The notes beneath the pieces were generated by a model, which saw nothing but the letters and a program-made list of their open reading frames with translations, did not search any database and was not told the DNA's origin. Below are positions 26,686 to 38,632 of a stretch of 64,000 nucleotides of DNA, piece by piece. The stretch covers positions 138,966,756-139,030,755 of the forward strand of contig NC_134366.1 in the NCBI RefSeq assembly GCF_035582795.1, written 5' to 3'. The DNA comes from Mycteria americana. Lineage: Eukaryota > Chordata > Aves > Ciconiiformes > Ciconiidae. The translations under genes and the position numbers were made by a program. The stretch's first letter is position 1. Each line of letters begins with the position of its first letter.

Positions 26686-29600
26686 ATGCTTTTATCTTAT
26701 TTTTAAAGATCCAGAATGGTCATTATCTACCAAGCAACCTCAACAACTTGTAAATGAAGGAATAGTAGAATATTTGCAGACTGATGTAGTCAGCATCTGG
26801 CAAGCTGAAATGCTGTGGCAAAGTTGCTGAGACCACAAGCTAGGTTTGTGGGCAGAGGCTGTTACCATTATCCTATTTGTTTTTTTGGGTCTTTGGTCTT
26901 TTTCAGCAGCTGTGCCAATTAGTGTTACTAAAACATGGTTCTTTAGGATTTACTGTCTGTGCTACAGAGCTGAGGGTTGGGGAATTCTGGCAGAACCAAA
27001 CATTGGTGCTGATGGATAAATAAAATGACACAATTGCATGGGTTCAACTTTTGGCTGAGTAATTTCAAATCATAGCTGTGCCTTTCGATTTATATTTGTT
27101 TGCCTTTCTTTTTGCAGCAAAGAAAACTACAAACCACTGTAGGTTTACAAGAATATATAAGGATGTCAGAGTTGGTTATAGTCTGACCGCTAGGCCTCTG
27201 TAGTTTATTTTTTCATGGGCTGTATCACTAACAGCATGCTTAATCTATGTTTTGGAGAACCAATGATTAGTTTTATTTATACACTTAATGCAATTGTTTC
27301 CTCCTGGCATTGTTTAGACAGGCTTAAATTTTGCATGCTGTTAAGGAGTATCGTAATGAGTTTGAAACAAAGCCTTTCTTCTAGCTGTAGACTGAAATAC
27401 ATGGTATTTTGTTTATTTTATACAGGCCACCTTTGGAAAACACTGAATGTGAAAATGAAACAGAAAATTCTCCTTCAAGTGAAGATATAACAATGAATGA
27501 GACATGAGGACCCGACATATGACTCAGTGACTTGAATTTAATAACAGGAATCCAACCTGTGTAGAAGAGCCAACATGCCATGACAACAAGCCACAGCTCT
27601 GCCATTTCACAGTTCACATTCTTGCAGCATTACTACACTGACTGTGAACGTAGAGAATTGATATTATGTAATACCAAAAGACCAAGACCAATGGGGCTGA
27701 GGAACGTACCCTGCAGATATATGAAATAGGGCTGTATATGGAATAGCTTGAACCCAGCCATGGCAGAGCACTCCCTGCCTATACGGTGTTGAGGCTGTTA
27801 ATGAGAAAGATGAGCACGGACACATACGCTGCTGCCTCTGCTTCCTGACTTACCGTGTCACACAGCTGTTATAACAGAAGATGAAGGTGGTTGGTGGCTA
27901 AAATACTGATTTCTGCATAAATGTAGGTTCACAACAGAGCCTATCTGAAGATGGAAGGGAAGGACACGTGGTGGCCCTGGATCCATTTGGGAACTCCTCA
28001 TACCCACACTTTTACTAAGTGTGCAACTGATGCTGGAAGTGAAATCTGAGTGACGGAGAGTGGAAACATATGGGTTAGAGATCTCGAGCATACTTGTTAC
28101 ACGTGTTTTAGCATGTTCATGTACCAGTTCAGCCACAAAGGTACTGCTCCTTGGTTAGTTTTTCTCACTTATTTACCCTGTTATAGATGAAAAGCAATGT
28201 CATTTGGTTATTTAGGTGGATTAATAACTCAAAGGGCCAAAATCCAAATCTCAGTCTCTCTACTGAATTGTAGGAATAATTGGATTTAACCTAAGACTGC
28301 AGCTGTCCTTCATTTTTGATTCAAAGTACTATTGAAGGGGGTCTACTTTCCATTTCCAGTTAGAAAGGAGTGGATTAAATTATTTTTTTCCATCTATGAG
28401 AGCCAAAATCTCCCTATGCTTTATGCCTCTGAATGAACACAAACCCCTGAATCTCACCTACAAGTCTAATAAGAGTCTAATTAACAGACTGATTTGAAAG
28501 CAGCATTCATAGTTCATCTTCAGATTTGTTATACAATGAAGCATTTACAATAGTCTATTCTTCTTTTACATAACAATTAGGTCATAATTTCAAATAAGAT
28601 TTTTATTTCTACAAAATTATTGGCAATTAGTTTGTCATCTGGATAGTAAAACCATCTGTCCAGAACTATTCCCACCAGGAAACTGAGGGTTTAGAAATCC
28701 CATGTACTTCCACACTTTAGAACGATACCACAAATATTCAGCAGAAAGCCACTGTCTAAGAATTAAACCGGTGTCTTGTGGAACAGAGTCCTTTTGCCAG
28801 CATGTTTTCAAAATTACTAGAATGGTTTTTAGAAACCTGACCAGAGACAACATAACCGTTCAAAGTCCTGCCAGAGACCTACACAAGGTTTGAACATCAC
28901 TCTATATTTGGTACAGATGAAAGAGTAATTAGAAGCCTGTGGAAAATATTAGTATCTGAACTGTAACTTTTTCTGCACATTTCAGGTAAAGTATTCTCCA
29001 TCTCAGAACAGAAGGAAATGTATTATATACTATTATGGAAGTATTAAATAGCTTCTTCTCAGATGTCAATGTTTAAAACATTGGTATCGTTGAATATGGA
29101 GGAGGACATTGCACCCAGTAGGAAGAAGTTAAGATGGCAAGAACAGGATCATAGAAGATCAGTTCTTCACAGACAAATGTGGGTGAAAAGGTGGTAAAAA
29201 AAAACACCACGCAAAAAAAACCCAGCATGAGGTCAGTATCTTCTCTCATCACCCAGCGGCCCAGCTCAGGACTTGGACTGCTCAGCAGGAAGGAGGAAAT
29301 AACATCAAACCACATTCCCAAGGAAAACAAGGTTCAAGAACCAACTGAAAGTCTTCAGAAAGAGCTCTGGCTTGGAGTTGCCATAGCAATCATCAGGTTT
29401 GTCTCGTTTGTATTCCTAGTGGAAAAAAAGAGCAAATATTAAGCAAAAATGCCAGTAAGCTTTCAGGGTCTGCTATAGTTACAGATCTGCACAGATGCCC
29501 ATAACTTTTATAGAAACCAATGGGTGACCCAATGTCTGGGATTTATAACAGACAGTTTACATTCAGGTTTTGATGGAAATTTAGTCTTTGACTTCAATGG

Positions 29601-32329
29601 AAGTGAATTTATAGCCACTGTAAATGAATTCCAATTCTGCTTATCTGTAAGAAAGAAAATTATAAAAAATAGTTCAGAAACTGAACTTCTTAGCTGTCAT
29701 TTAACACGCAAATATATTAGCCTGTTTCCTATGTTAAGCAAGAACAGCCAACGGTAACAAGAGCACCTTCACTCCCAAGAAGATACTAACATTGGCTCTG
29801 TTATCTGCTCTGCGCACCCATCTCCTGGTTGGGGTCTTCTGCAGGGAAATGCCCAAAGACCCTCAGGAAAATCCTCAGACCTGCTGGTTCACACAGCAAC
29901 TGGAGCAAAGGGGAGAGGAATCAAGTGGCATAAGAGCAAGTATTTGAGAAATGCTGGACCAAAAGATTACAGGAGGATGGATTTCAGCTGGATTGTAAGA
30001 ACACAAAAAAGGATTGCTAACATTCACAAGAACTTAATTTTTTCCACACAATTGCCATTTAAAAGGGATATTGCAACCGTGGTTACTTCTGTTTTCATTT
30101 TATTTTGCTGAGCTCCCCTTGTCTTCTAGAGAACCAAATATATAGTTTAGGGGGTTTTTCAATTCTTGTTCAAATACTTTCTGTCTTAAAACAAAAGAGC
30201 TCCAGGAAGGCTTTTACTGGGGATAAATCTGGGCCTTTTTAATTGAATTTCAAACTCTCATCTTATAAGAAGATAGCAGGAGCAGTCCTAGAGGATTTAC
30301 CCTCTGTGTAGTGCAGATATTACTGGACTAAACCTCCTGTGACCCCAAATTAATGACAAGTACCAAATGGCATGTAAGTAGACCTCTGATATCTATGACC
30401 GAGATGCTCCACTGAATGTTTAGTGAGTCACATATAAATAATGACTGCATAGATAGATTTAGGATCTGGAACATGAATTTAATGCAAGGTTAATAATCCC
30501 TTCTGGAATTATAGCATTTATTGAGGTAAAAGGGAATGTCATGATTTTGTTTCTGTTCAGTTCCTCATCTTTGTACCGAGAACTGCATTTGTTTACTCTG
30601 GAGCAGAGGGAAAACAGGTATCGTCACTCCCTGGTGAATCTGTTTCAGTCCACACAATGGCTTTTGCTGCGGAGAGCAAAGGGCATGACTGTAATTCGGT
30701 GGTGTGAGCACACACCTCAGAGGCGGGAGCCCCAAGCTCAGTGCCAGCTCCTAGGGCTTTCTGGTTTTTGCATTAAGCAGCTATACAGAGGCAAAGCATT
30801 CTTGCTCTGCAAACACCATCCTCGTGTGCTTCTCTGAGAGCCTGCATGCTCGCTCCCTCTCTCCTGTCTTCTTCCGCTCCCACAAAAATCCTCTGACTCT
30901 CCGAGAATATTAACAGCAGGCAGCCTCCCAGGAGTACAACACATAGATCTGGATAGGGTTGAAAGCGGACTTGCATTAAAATCACCTGTATCCTGTGCGA
31001 GTGGTCACTAGTCGCTAAGGTTCTGCAGAGAGGGTGAGCAGCAGGAGCCGTGCAGGGCACGGGCAGCCTCCGCTCCTGCACGGGAAAGGGCTCCCAGCTG
31101 TCAGCCAAGGTGGCAGAGGTAGTGCCCAAGCTCCTGGCGAAGGCACCATTTTGTGCACAGCTCTGGTGCCTGTAGCTGGCTTCAGCAGCTCCTCACCCAG
31201 GCTCCCAGCTCTCTCCGTGGAGAGCGCACATGCCCAGCTGAAGCTCTGGATGCCACGTTGGTGGCCAGCCACAGCGACACTGAGTCCGAGCCTTTTTGGG
31301 CTGAGGCCGTAACAACATGCCTGGGTCGTTCTGTGGCAGAGCCAAGAAATGAAACTTGCTTTCCTAAATATAAAGTTAATTCACTCCCTGCCAGACAACT
31401 CATCATTCTTCCCTACGCTTTGCTTTGGATTATTTTTCCCCAGATTTATTATCTCACATTTTTCAAATCAAATTACTTTTTTTTCCTTTCTCTTTCTAAC
31501 CACTCTCCACCTCCTCTGCATTACCTCCCCTGTCTCTGCAGTCCCAGCTACTCGGTTTAATGCAATCTCTAGATCTCATCTCACTTCCATGTCAAATCTG
31601 ACACGAGTTGGCAATGAAGAAAATGAAGGAGACTGGAGCTTCCTTTGCAAATGCTTTAATTCCCACTTTGGAAAATAATGCTGCATCTATACATAAGACT
31701 GGAAATAGCACAGTGTCAAAGGCCAGCCCTTTGGGGAGTAGTAGTCAGCAGTCCACGCAAAAGATTTCAAAGGGCGGGTGAGAAATAAAATTCAAGCCAC
31801 AAATACCTCTTTCCAGCAAAATAACTGCCAGTGGCGGTGAAGCAATGGAAAGGGCAGATCGCTAGTAACATACTTACTTGTGCCTTGGGCTGCCTTCCAC
31901 AAGGTGTTAGTTGGCAACGTCATGTGGCTTTCATGAGAGCTGGCAGAGCTGTATTTTCCTTTGGATAAATCCAAATCTTTTGTTTTCCTTCTCCTGTTAT
32001 TCTAACACCATTAGCAGGAACTGATAGCCACTTAAAAACCAGAAATGGCAATGTAGAATATTGGTACAGAATGAAAGATATATTTTTCCCCAGTGTATCA
32101 GAGTGTGAAAGTTTATTTGCACTAACATAAAATGAAATGCCAACAAACAGCTATAAAGAAGGATGATTTGGGGAGGCAAAAGTAAGAGTTTTTATTTATC
32201 TCTTATAGCTCTACCGGAGAATGACAGTAAGGGGTGTTTTCTATTGCAAACCATTTGCTTTAAAGTCCGTCAGTCAACAAGCTCAATGACACACCATTTT
32301 AATTCTGCTGTCATAGCCAACCTTGGCAA

Positions 32330-32383
32330 CATATGCATATATGCGCATGTGTGCGTGTGTGAGCATATATATTTTTATATATA
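32330..32383. repeat. TG/TA alternating low-complexity tract
   Basis: CATATGCATATATGCGCATG, then TGTGCGTGTGTG and ATATATATTTTTATATATA. An interrupted dinucleotide repeat immediately before the GC-richer block at 32400. Confidence 0.75.
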
Positions 32384-35300
32384 GGTTCACAGAGTTAATA
32401 GGCTGTGGAGGGCCTCCGGGACACATATCCCACAGATTTCCGTGTCCTGCTGTGGCCTTCCTGGCACACGGTGAGAGGCTATGCTGCAGCTGTGCAGAGG
32501 TAGTGGGGACAGGGCGAGAGGTTCAGGAGGAGCTAGAAGAGGGACTGCAACCAGAAGAGCCTCCTCTTGATTTACACCATCCTCATCTGAGGCCCATCTT
32601 GAGTTACAGCACGTCCTTGTCCTCCTTGCCATGGCCAAGCTGGCCATCCACACCATGAAGCCGGTGGGACAGGGTAGCCAAGAGACTGTGGGGCCTCTCA
32701 CCAGTCCCTTGTCCCATCACGTCCCTGGGTAGAGCCAGGTGCTGGGAGGCCACCTGGGAGTGCTGGGTGCTCCGCTCAGTGATGCTCCCTGGTTACCTAC
32801 AGACCCTCTTTGGAGCCTTGCAACCCTCACACCTCTCCCTTTTTTTCCAACCTGGGAGATGACTGTTTTCCCCTGCTTTTTCCCTTTTTCTTCTAGCCCT
32901 TTGCTGGCACAAGAGAGTTGGACGGTTTTGTTAGAGCCAGTCCCTGGCTAAGAGAACGACAAAAGTGGCAGCTGTGCAGCCTTGCCATTGACAAAGAACA
33001 GAGGAAGACTGGTGCAGGACTGTGCCTCTCCCTTAGCATATGACACAAAGCAACATGTCTCGACACCCATCCTCTACCCCTGTTGCAGGGCAGAATTCAA
33101 GAATCACAACACTGAGAGAAGCAGAAATTTGAAGGAAAAGACAAAAGAGAATTTCTAACAATATTTTATTGGCTTGCATTGCAAGCATTTTTGAGGCAAA
33201 GATACCACTCACTGATCATGCTTTTCAGTCATGAAAAACATACATAATAATTACTATTATTAATTTTACTTTCTTGGCACTACTTCAAAGTTACATAGCT
33301 CTAATGATTTTGATGCGTTTTATTCTTAGAACTAAGGCTATTACAGCTGAACATTGTTATCAGTGAGCATGTAAGAAATGGAAACTTCAAGCAGTACTGA
33401 CATGTTCCAAAAAGCAGCTCCCAAAAAACATCATAACATGATGCCCTTCACTCTACAGGAATCCCTGCTTTCTTACAAGATTTTGATTTAAGTAGGGTCT
33501 TCATATGAAGTTCCTTAAAAAAGAATTAATTTTCTGAGCATTGAGAGGCTCAGAAAAGAAAGCCACTGCCTTCAGAGGGGATTTAGGTGCCTATTGCAGT
33601 GGATAGCGCCATTGGTGCGGTGCTGAAAACGTATAGACATAATTTAACTCTGAGCATCTAACTTCCATGTTGGTGCCAAATACATAGAAGCACTTCCTTG
33701 GTTGGGCTTGGTTTTGCTTCCATTTGTTACGTTGTCAGCTTTAAAAGAAAGGGATGGAAATATAAACAAAAAGCTCAATTTCATCTTCACATTATAAGTA
33801 AAAGTTTGTAAAGCTGTAATTGTGATTTGCCACTGTAAACTCAATGCTCTAATGGATTACAGCAGAATAATATATTGTATCTGGCTTCTTTTGCCTCAAA
33901 ACCAGCAATAGTACTGTACATATAATCATTTTAAGATGCAAAAGTTTAAAATAAATGGGGGACCTTAGGCAACATTTTTTAATACAAGTATGTGTATTCT
34001 TGTATCAAAGGAGCTGATTCACGGTGTAGAATATTTAGGCTACATAGCTGCCATCAGTCACGTCAGATAATGTTTAGCTACAGGACTTCCAGAGTTCTGG
34101 AAGCAAATGTTTGGAGCTAAGCAACGCTTGCAATTTCACGTTCTTGGTTTAAGACTAATCTGAGATCAGAAGCAGTGATGAAAGAAGATGTCTTTAAAAC
34201 ATTGTGATCATCCACCAGCCTAAACACCAAACCCTCCAAAATGAGTTCAATAGAACAGTCAGTGCATTTTCATGGGCAGTGCAGGAGCACACCTGAGCAC
34301 TGCATTCAGTGCATCAAGGGGAGGAGATGATAGCTTTAGAGGTGGCTTTTTAAAGCGTGGCCAGCTGGCAAGGAGATTTCAGTCTCCAAAAGATCTCTAT
34401 ACTAGTAATCATAAGAAACAGCAAACCTCAGAGGCTTTGTTCATCATTTGCAGAAACAAATTGCAAAACCTCATGGAATTACAGCCACTATGCTTGTTCC
34501 AGAGTTCTACTGTTTGGAAGAATTTGTTCAACTTTTCTGTAACAGAGAAAATTCCACTTTGAGCCTTCTGAGGGCAAGCCGCTGCCTGAGGGAAGACAAT
34601 TCCCAGCACCTGGTGGCAGAGTGGATCTGTGTCCTTCACACCGTGGGACTGGAGATCTTGCAACAAGCACTGCTCAAGAACAAGCTACACTGCAGCAAAA
34701 CCCAAGTAAACATTTGTTGGAGGAAAGGCGAAAGTGCAGAAGATAAAGAAAGGAGAGGTGTTTGGCTCATGGAGGTTGATAATACTACAGCTTACTTTGT
34801 TGCCCATAACCCTTTATTCAGGTTATTTTCCTCTTCCACAGGACTGAGGGAGATGCTAAAGGCTAGATACAGAAAGAATTCAAGTTAGCTAAAGTGAGAC
34901 TTAGGCAGACTCTACAACAAAACTATCACCCTGTTCCTTACCTGAAATTATCAGATACTGTGGTTTGTAAAGTTAAGAGTTATTTGCATTTATTTGTTTC
35001 ACCTCTTTACATATGCCCAGTCTTGGTTCCCGGCTCACTCCCAGGGCCATCAGAAAGTTGGAAAGTAGACATTTCTTCTCCTAAATGTCCTAAGGACCTG
35101 ACTTGCCAGGCACTTCCAGCACCTCAGACTCCAGTAGGATCAAGTTGCTCAGAAAACATGGCAGACATCAGTTAATTCTATGCCATGCAGGGAATGGGTG
35201 CAATGCACGCCTTTTGGTCACTACTGTTATAATTGGACAATTAGTTCAAAAAGATGTTATGCTGACTTAATCCCTTTTCTCTCTGAGAAGACACAAACCC

Positions 35301-36334
35301 ATACGTGACTAAGCCATGCCTTTCTTAGTTTGCAGCACTGTCCATCTCTCCTTTTGAAGCTGTACCACAGTGTAGCAACAAAACTCAGGTCTCACTAGAC
35401 CAGAAAGTGAGCACAAGTGGCCACTAGCCTCCATTCAAGGCTCTCACTCATGGGTGGAGGAGCAAAGAGGGCTCTTCACCAGCCACTGCAAAACAACCAC
35501 ACATGGTGGATGGACACATTTTCTCCTCTTGGCTGATCCTGCTTTTCCCTTCAGTGCAGCCATACTCACTCTTTGGTTCACTGACTTCTTTTATACAGTC
35601 TCTGGCTCAACTAATCCCTTTGTGCAGGGTGGCACAGCAGCAGCAGGAGGAGGGAGGGTGTTTCTTTGGCAGATTAGTCTAAAAGTTGTTAATTAGGATA
35701 AACTTGTGGAAGGCAAGATGTGGGTTTGGGCATGCCCCTCCCTCTCCTTGGAAGAGCGAATCAAACCCACACTCTGGACCAATACTTCATGGGTCTGCAA
35801 TAAAGCGTCTGCTCTAAAATGGTGGGCGCTGCCACTCTTCCCCTGATTTAAAGGGCAGCCCTGCTCCATGCTTGCAAAAGATAAATACCAGTCCTGAATT
35901 CCCAGGGACGTTCAGGCCTGTAGATCCTCAGAGGATGGGAGGCTTGCTGTAGCCCTGAGTGAGATGTCTGAACAATGGGACTCATCCATTCAGCACATGG
36001 ATTGCTTCGGATGACATTCAGAGGCACTGCACCTTATTTCGATGAGTCTCTTAGGCACATATTTCCAGGGCTCCATGCACCAAGTCCCTATTCTGCACTG
36101 ACCTTCTCTAGCTCCTGCTGAGAAGCAAAACAACTGCTGCCTAACTGAGCCTTTTGTAAACTAGATGCAAATATTTTTTATCCTATTTAACGTCCCAGCT
36201 GGGCACAAGCAGGTGAACAACTTCTGTCTTGTGACAGCAAAGAGATGAGAGATGTCTCCTCGTTCCCAACCTAGAGGGAAGAAATATCATAGACTTGCAT
36301 ACCAGACAATTGTTTAGTACGTTCACAAATCAAT

Positions 36335-36340
36335 TTTATT
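36335..36340 (-). terminator. EYA1: Distal EYA1 poly(A) signal, AATAAA
   Basis: Canonical AATAAA on the minus strand, 2.08 kb past the EYA1 stop, in an AT-rich setting. It would give a 3' UTR of about 2.1 kb. I recognise no later strong signal tied to the gene, but a longer UTR cannot be excluded from sequence alone. Confidence 0.6.
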
Positions 36341-38124
36341 AATTTAAAACAAAATTAATGAAGAAAAATTCTGTACACAATTGTGGACACAACACACTTT
36401 TTGTACAATAAGGCCCAGATAAACTGTTTTTTTCAGTCCGCGAGTGACTAAAAATTGAAAAGAGCCGAAAAAAAAAAAAAAGACAACCAACCCCCCATCA
36501 CTGTCTACTTTGCTTGAGGAAAAAAAAGGCTAATTATAGTCTTAATTCTAAAAACTACCCACAACGTGCTTTATGTACGTATGTGAGTACTGCGTGAATT
36601 TCAGCACTCATACTGGGTGAAGTAAAGCACATGTGCAAGTCTTGGTAGGATAAAAACCTCTCTGTTGGTAATAAAGCAATCCACAAACATTGAATTCTAG
36701 CAGCAATATGATTCCTCCAATAGAGAAGGGTGTTGTTGTGTAGCTACATTGGTGCTTTGTAGCTTTGCAGGTAGCTGTTTCAAGGCTGGTGTTTTTAGCA
36801 AAAGAAAACAAGAAGAAAAGCTGGAGAATGAACCAACAAAGCCGAGGCTTCTTTTTAATGAAGAGATTTAAATCAGGTAAAGGGAATTGGTACAATTCAA
36901 GCCAAAAAGTCAGACTAACAGTTTATCTGACCAAGTAGCTCATGGCCTTCAAGATTAGAAAAGTCACAAGTCACAGACAGATACAGGCTAGGTTTGTCCT
37001 GTAAATGGGTATAGACAAAAGCAAATTTTAACTCCTTGGCGATAACTATTTCAGTATTTCCATTGCCGGCAATGGATGTTATATCTTAGGAAAATCTGAC
37101 TCCTGGTGGAAGAGGATTAAAAAACTTAAAGGTATATGAGTATTCTTGTTCAATTTCTCCAAAATATTCCCATTTCTAATTTCTAAAAATAACAATGATG
37201 ATAGTTTCCTTCATTTTTGGATGAGACAAAAACTATTCGGTACCAAGATTCCAGTTTAAGTCATGTCTTAAAATATATTTGTGTTCTCTATTTCTTTATG
37301 GAATGAATCTGCTAATTCATTTTTCAATACTTTAAAAAAGGGTTAATACGTTAACTTTAAAAGAGGAAACAGAAGACAGCAAAGGACTCCTCTTCAGTTG
37401 TGTTTTATCTATATTTCCTTCATGGGGGGAAAGAAATCAATCTTTTCATAATCAGAGTAGGTGAGAGAAGAAAAAGGTAGAGAAACAGCTGAGAAGAACA
37501 AAACCCAATTCTTATTGACACTTGACATCCATGCTTTTGGTCTTGACAAATTTATCTAAAAAAATCCATTATCTACATATTTATATCCAACGCATTGATA
37601 AGGCACTGCACAACAGTTTGTGCACATGTGGCCTCATTCTTCACCAACAAGGCATTACTATCTTTCAATAGCATTTACCTTAACAATATGTAAAAGAATC
37701 ATTCATTATTACAAATTTACACAAAAAATTCTTCCTGTACATGATTGTCTCAGTGATGTACCTATTAGTTTAAATTAGACATATTTTAAACTACTCTGTA
37801 ATGTGCTAAAATCAAAAGTAGTTGCTGTACCATAAGGCAAAGGCTTATAATAGCCTTTAATCCTATTATACATATCCTCAGTTATATGATGTCAAAATAT
37901 AGTCTGTTCATAAATAAGTAAAGATGTACAGAGTACCCTGGGTATGAGAAACCAAAAAGTAAACCTTCTTTACAAGAAAATTACTCCACTGGTATTTTGA
38001 AAAATCTCAGTCTTCATTGTGCAATCAAGTTTGCTGTGTTGAAGAAACGGTGTGTGTCACATTGAAGAGTCTAAAAACTACAAAGCATTTGCAGGTCCTT
38101 TTTTTTCTTCACAGGTATGAACCT

Positions 38125-38130
38125 TTTATT
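38125..38130 (-). terminator. EYA1: Possible proximal EYA1 poly(A) signal, AATAAA
   Basis: Canonical AATAAA on the minus strand about 290 nt after the stop codon. If used, it would yield a short 3' UTR lacking the Pumilio-type site and most of the UTR. A weaker ATTAAA also occurs at 37861-37856. Use is unproven. Confidence 0.4.
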
Positions 38131-38422
38131 TCCTTTTTCTTTTTCTCCTCGATTTCTTTTTGGTAGCAAATATGGTAAAGATGAGTTGTTCAAACATTTG
38201 CATGGCTTATTTTTGTTGGACTCGCAGTACCAGAGTCAACAGATGTTCTGAAGAAAAAGACATGCTCCTCCATTTACTGAAAGGGCAAGGGTTAAGACCA
38301 ATTGCAGCTGTACGTCAACATGTTGAAATCACAAAGTTCTGTAGTCCAATGCTGACACAAGACACAGGCATCCCGTCCATGGGCAGAAGGAGGCTCTGGG
38401 GTTTCAAAGTGCTGCTGAGCTG

Positions 38423-38632
<210 letters not shown>

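Larger units (their letters stand above)
23926..36314. other. Intergenic DNA between the CR1 copy and the EYA1 3' UTR
   Basis: No gene is supported. It contains a pentanucleotide repeat (26631-26685), an exon-like open end at about 27427-27508, GC-richer blocks at 30840-31310 and 32400-32960, and a TG/TA alternating tract at 32330-32383. Long open frames here (171 codons at 25157-25672, 146 at 34448-34888) carry no known domain. XKR9, which usually lies convergent to EYA1 in vertebrates, was looked for and not seen. Confidence 0.7.
36315..38422 (-). other. EYA1: EYA1 3' UTR (predicted, about 2.1 kb)
   Basis: This is AT-rich sequence between the EYA1 stop codon and a canonical minus-strand AATAAA at 36340-36335. 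Cleavage would fall roughly 10-30 nt below, so the end is approximate. On the mRNA strand it contains a T14 tract (36481-36468), one Pumilio-type TGTANATA match (TGTAGATA, 37577-37570) and alternative poly(A) hexamers. The 95-codon and 97-codon open frames inside it resemble no known protein and are taken as chance. Confidence 0.75.
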
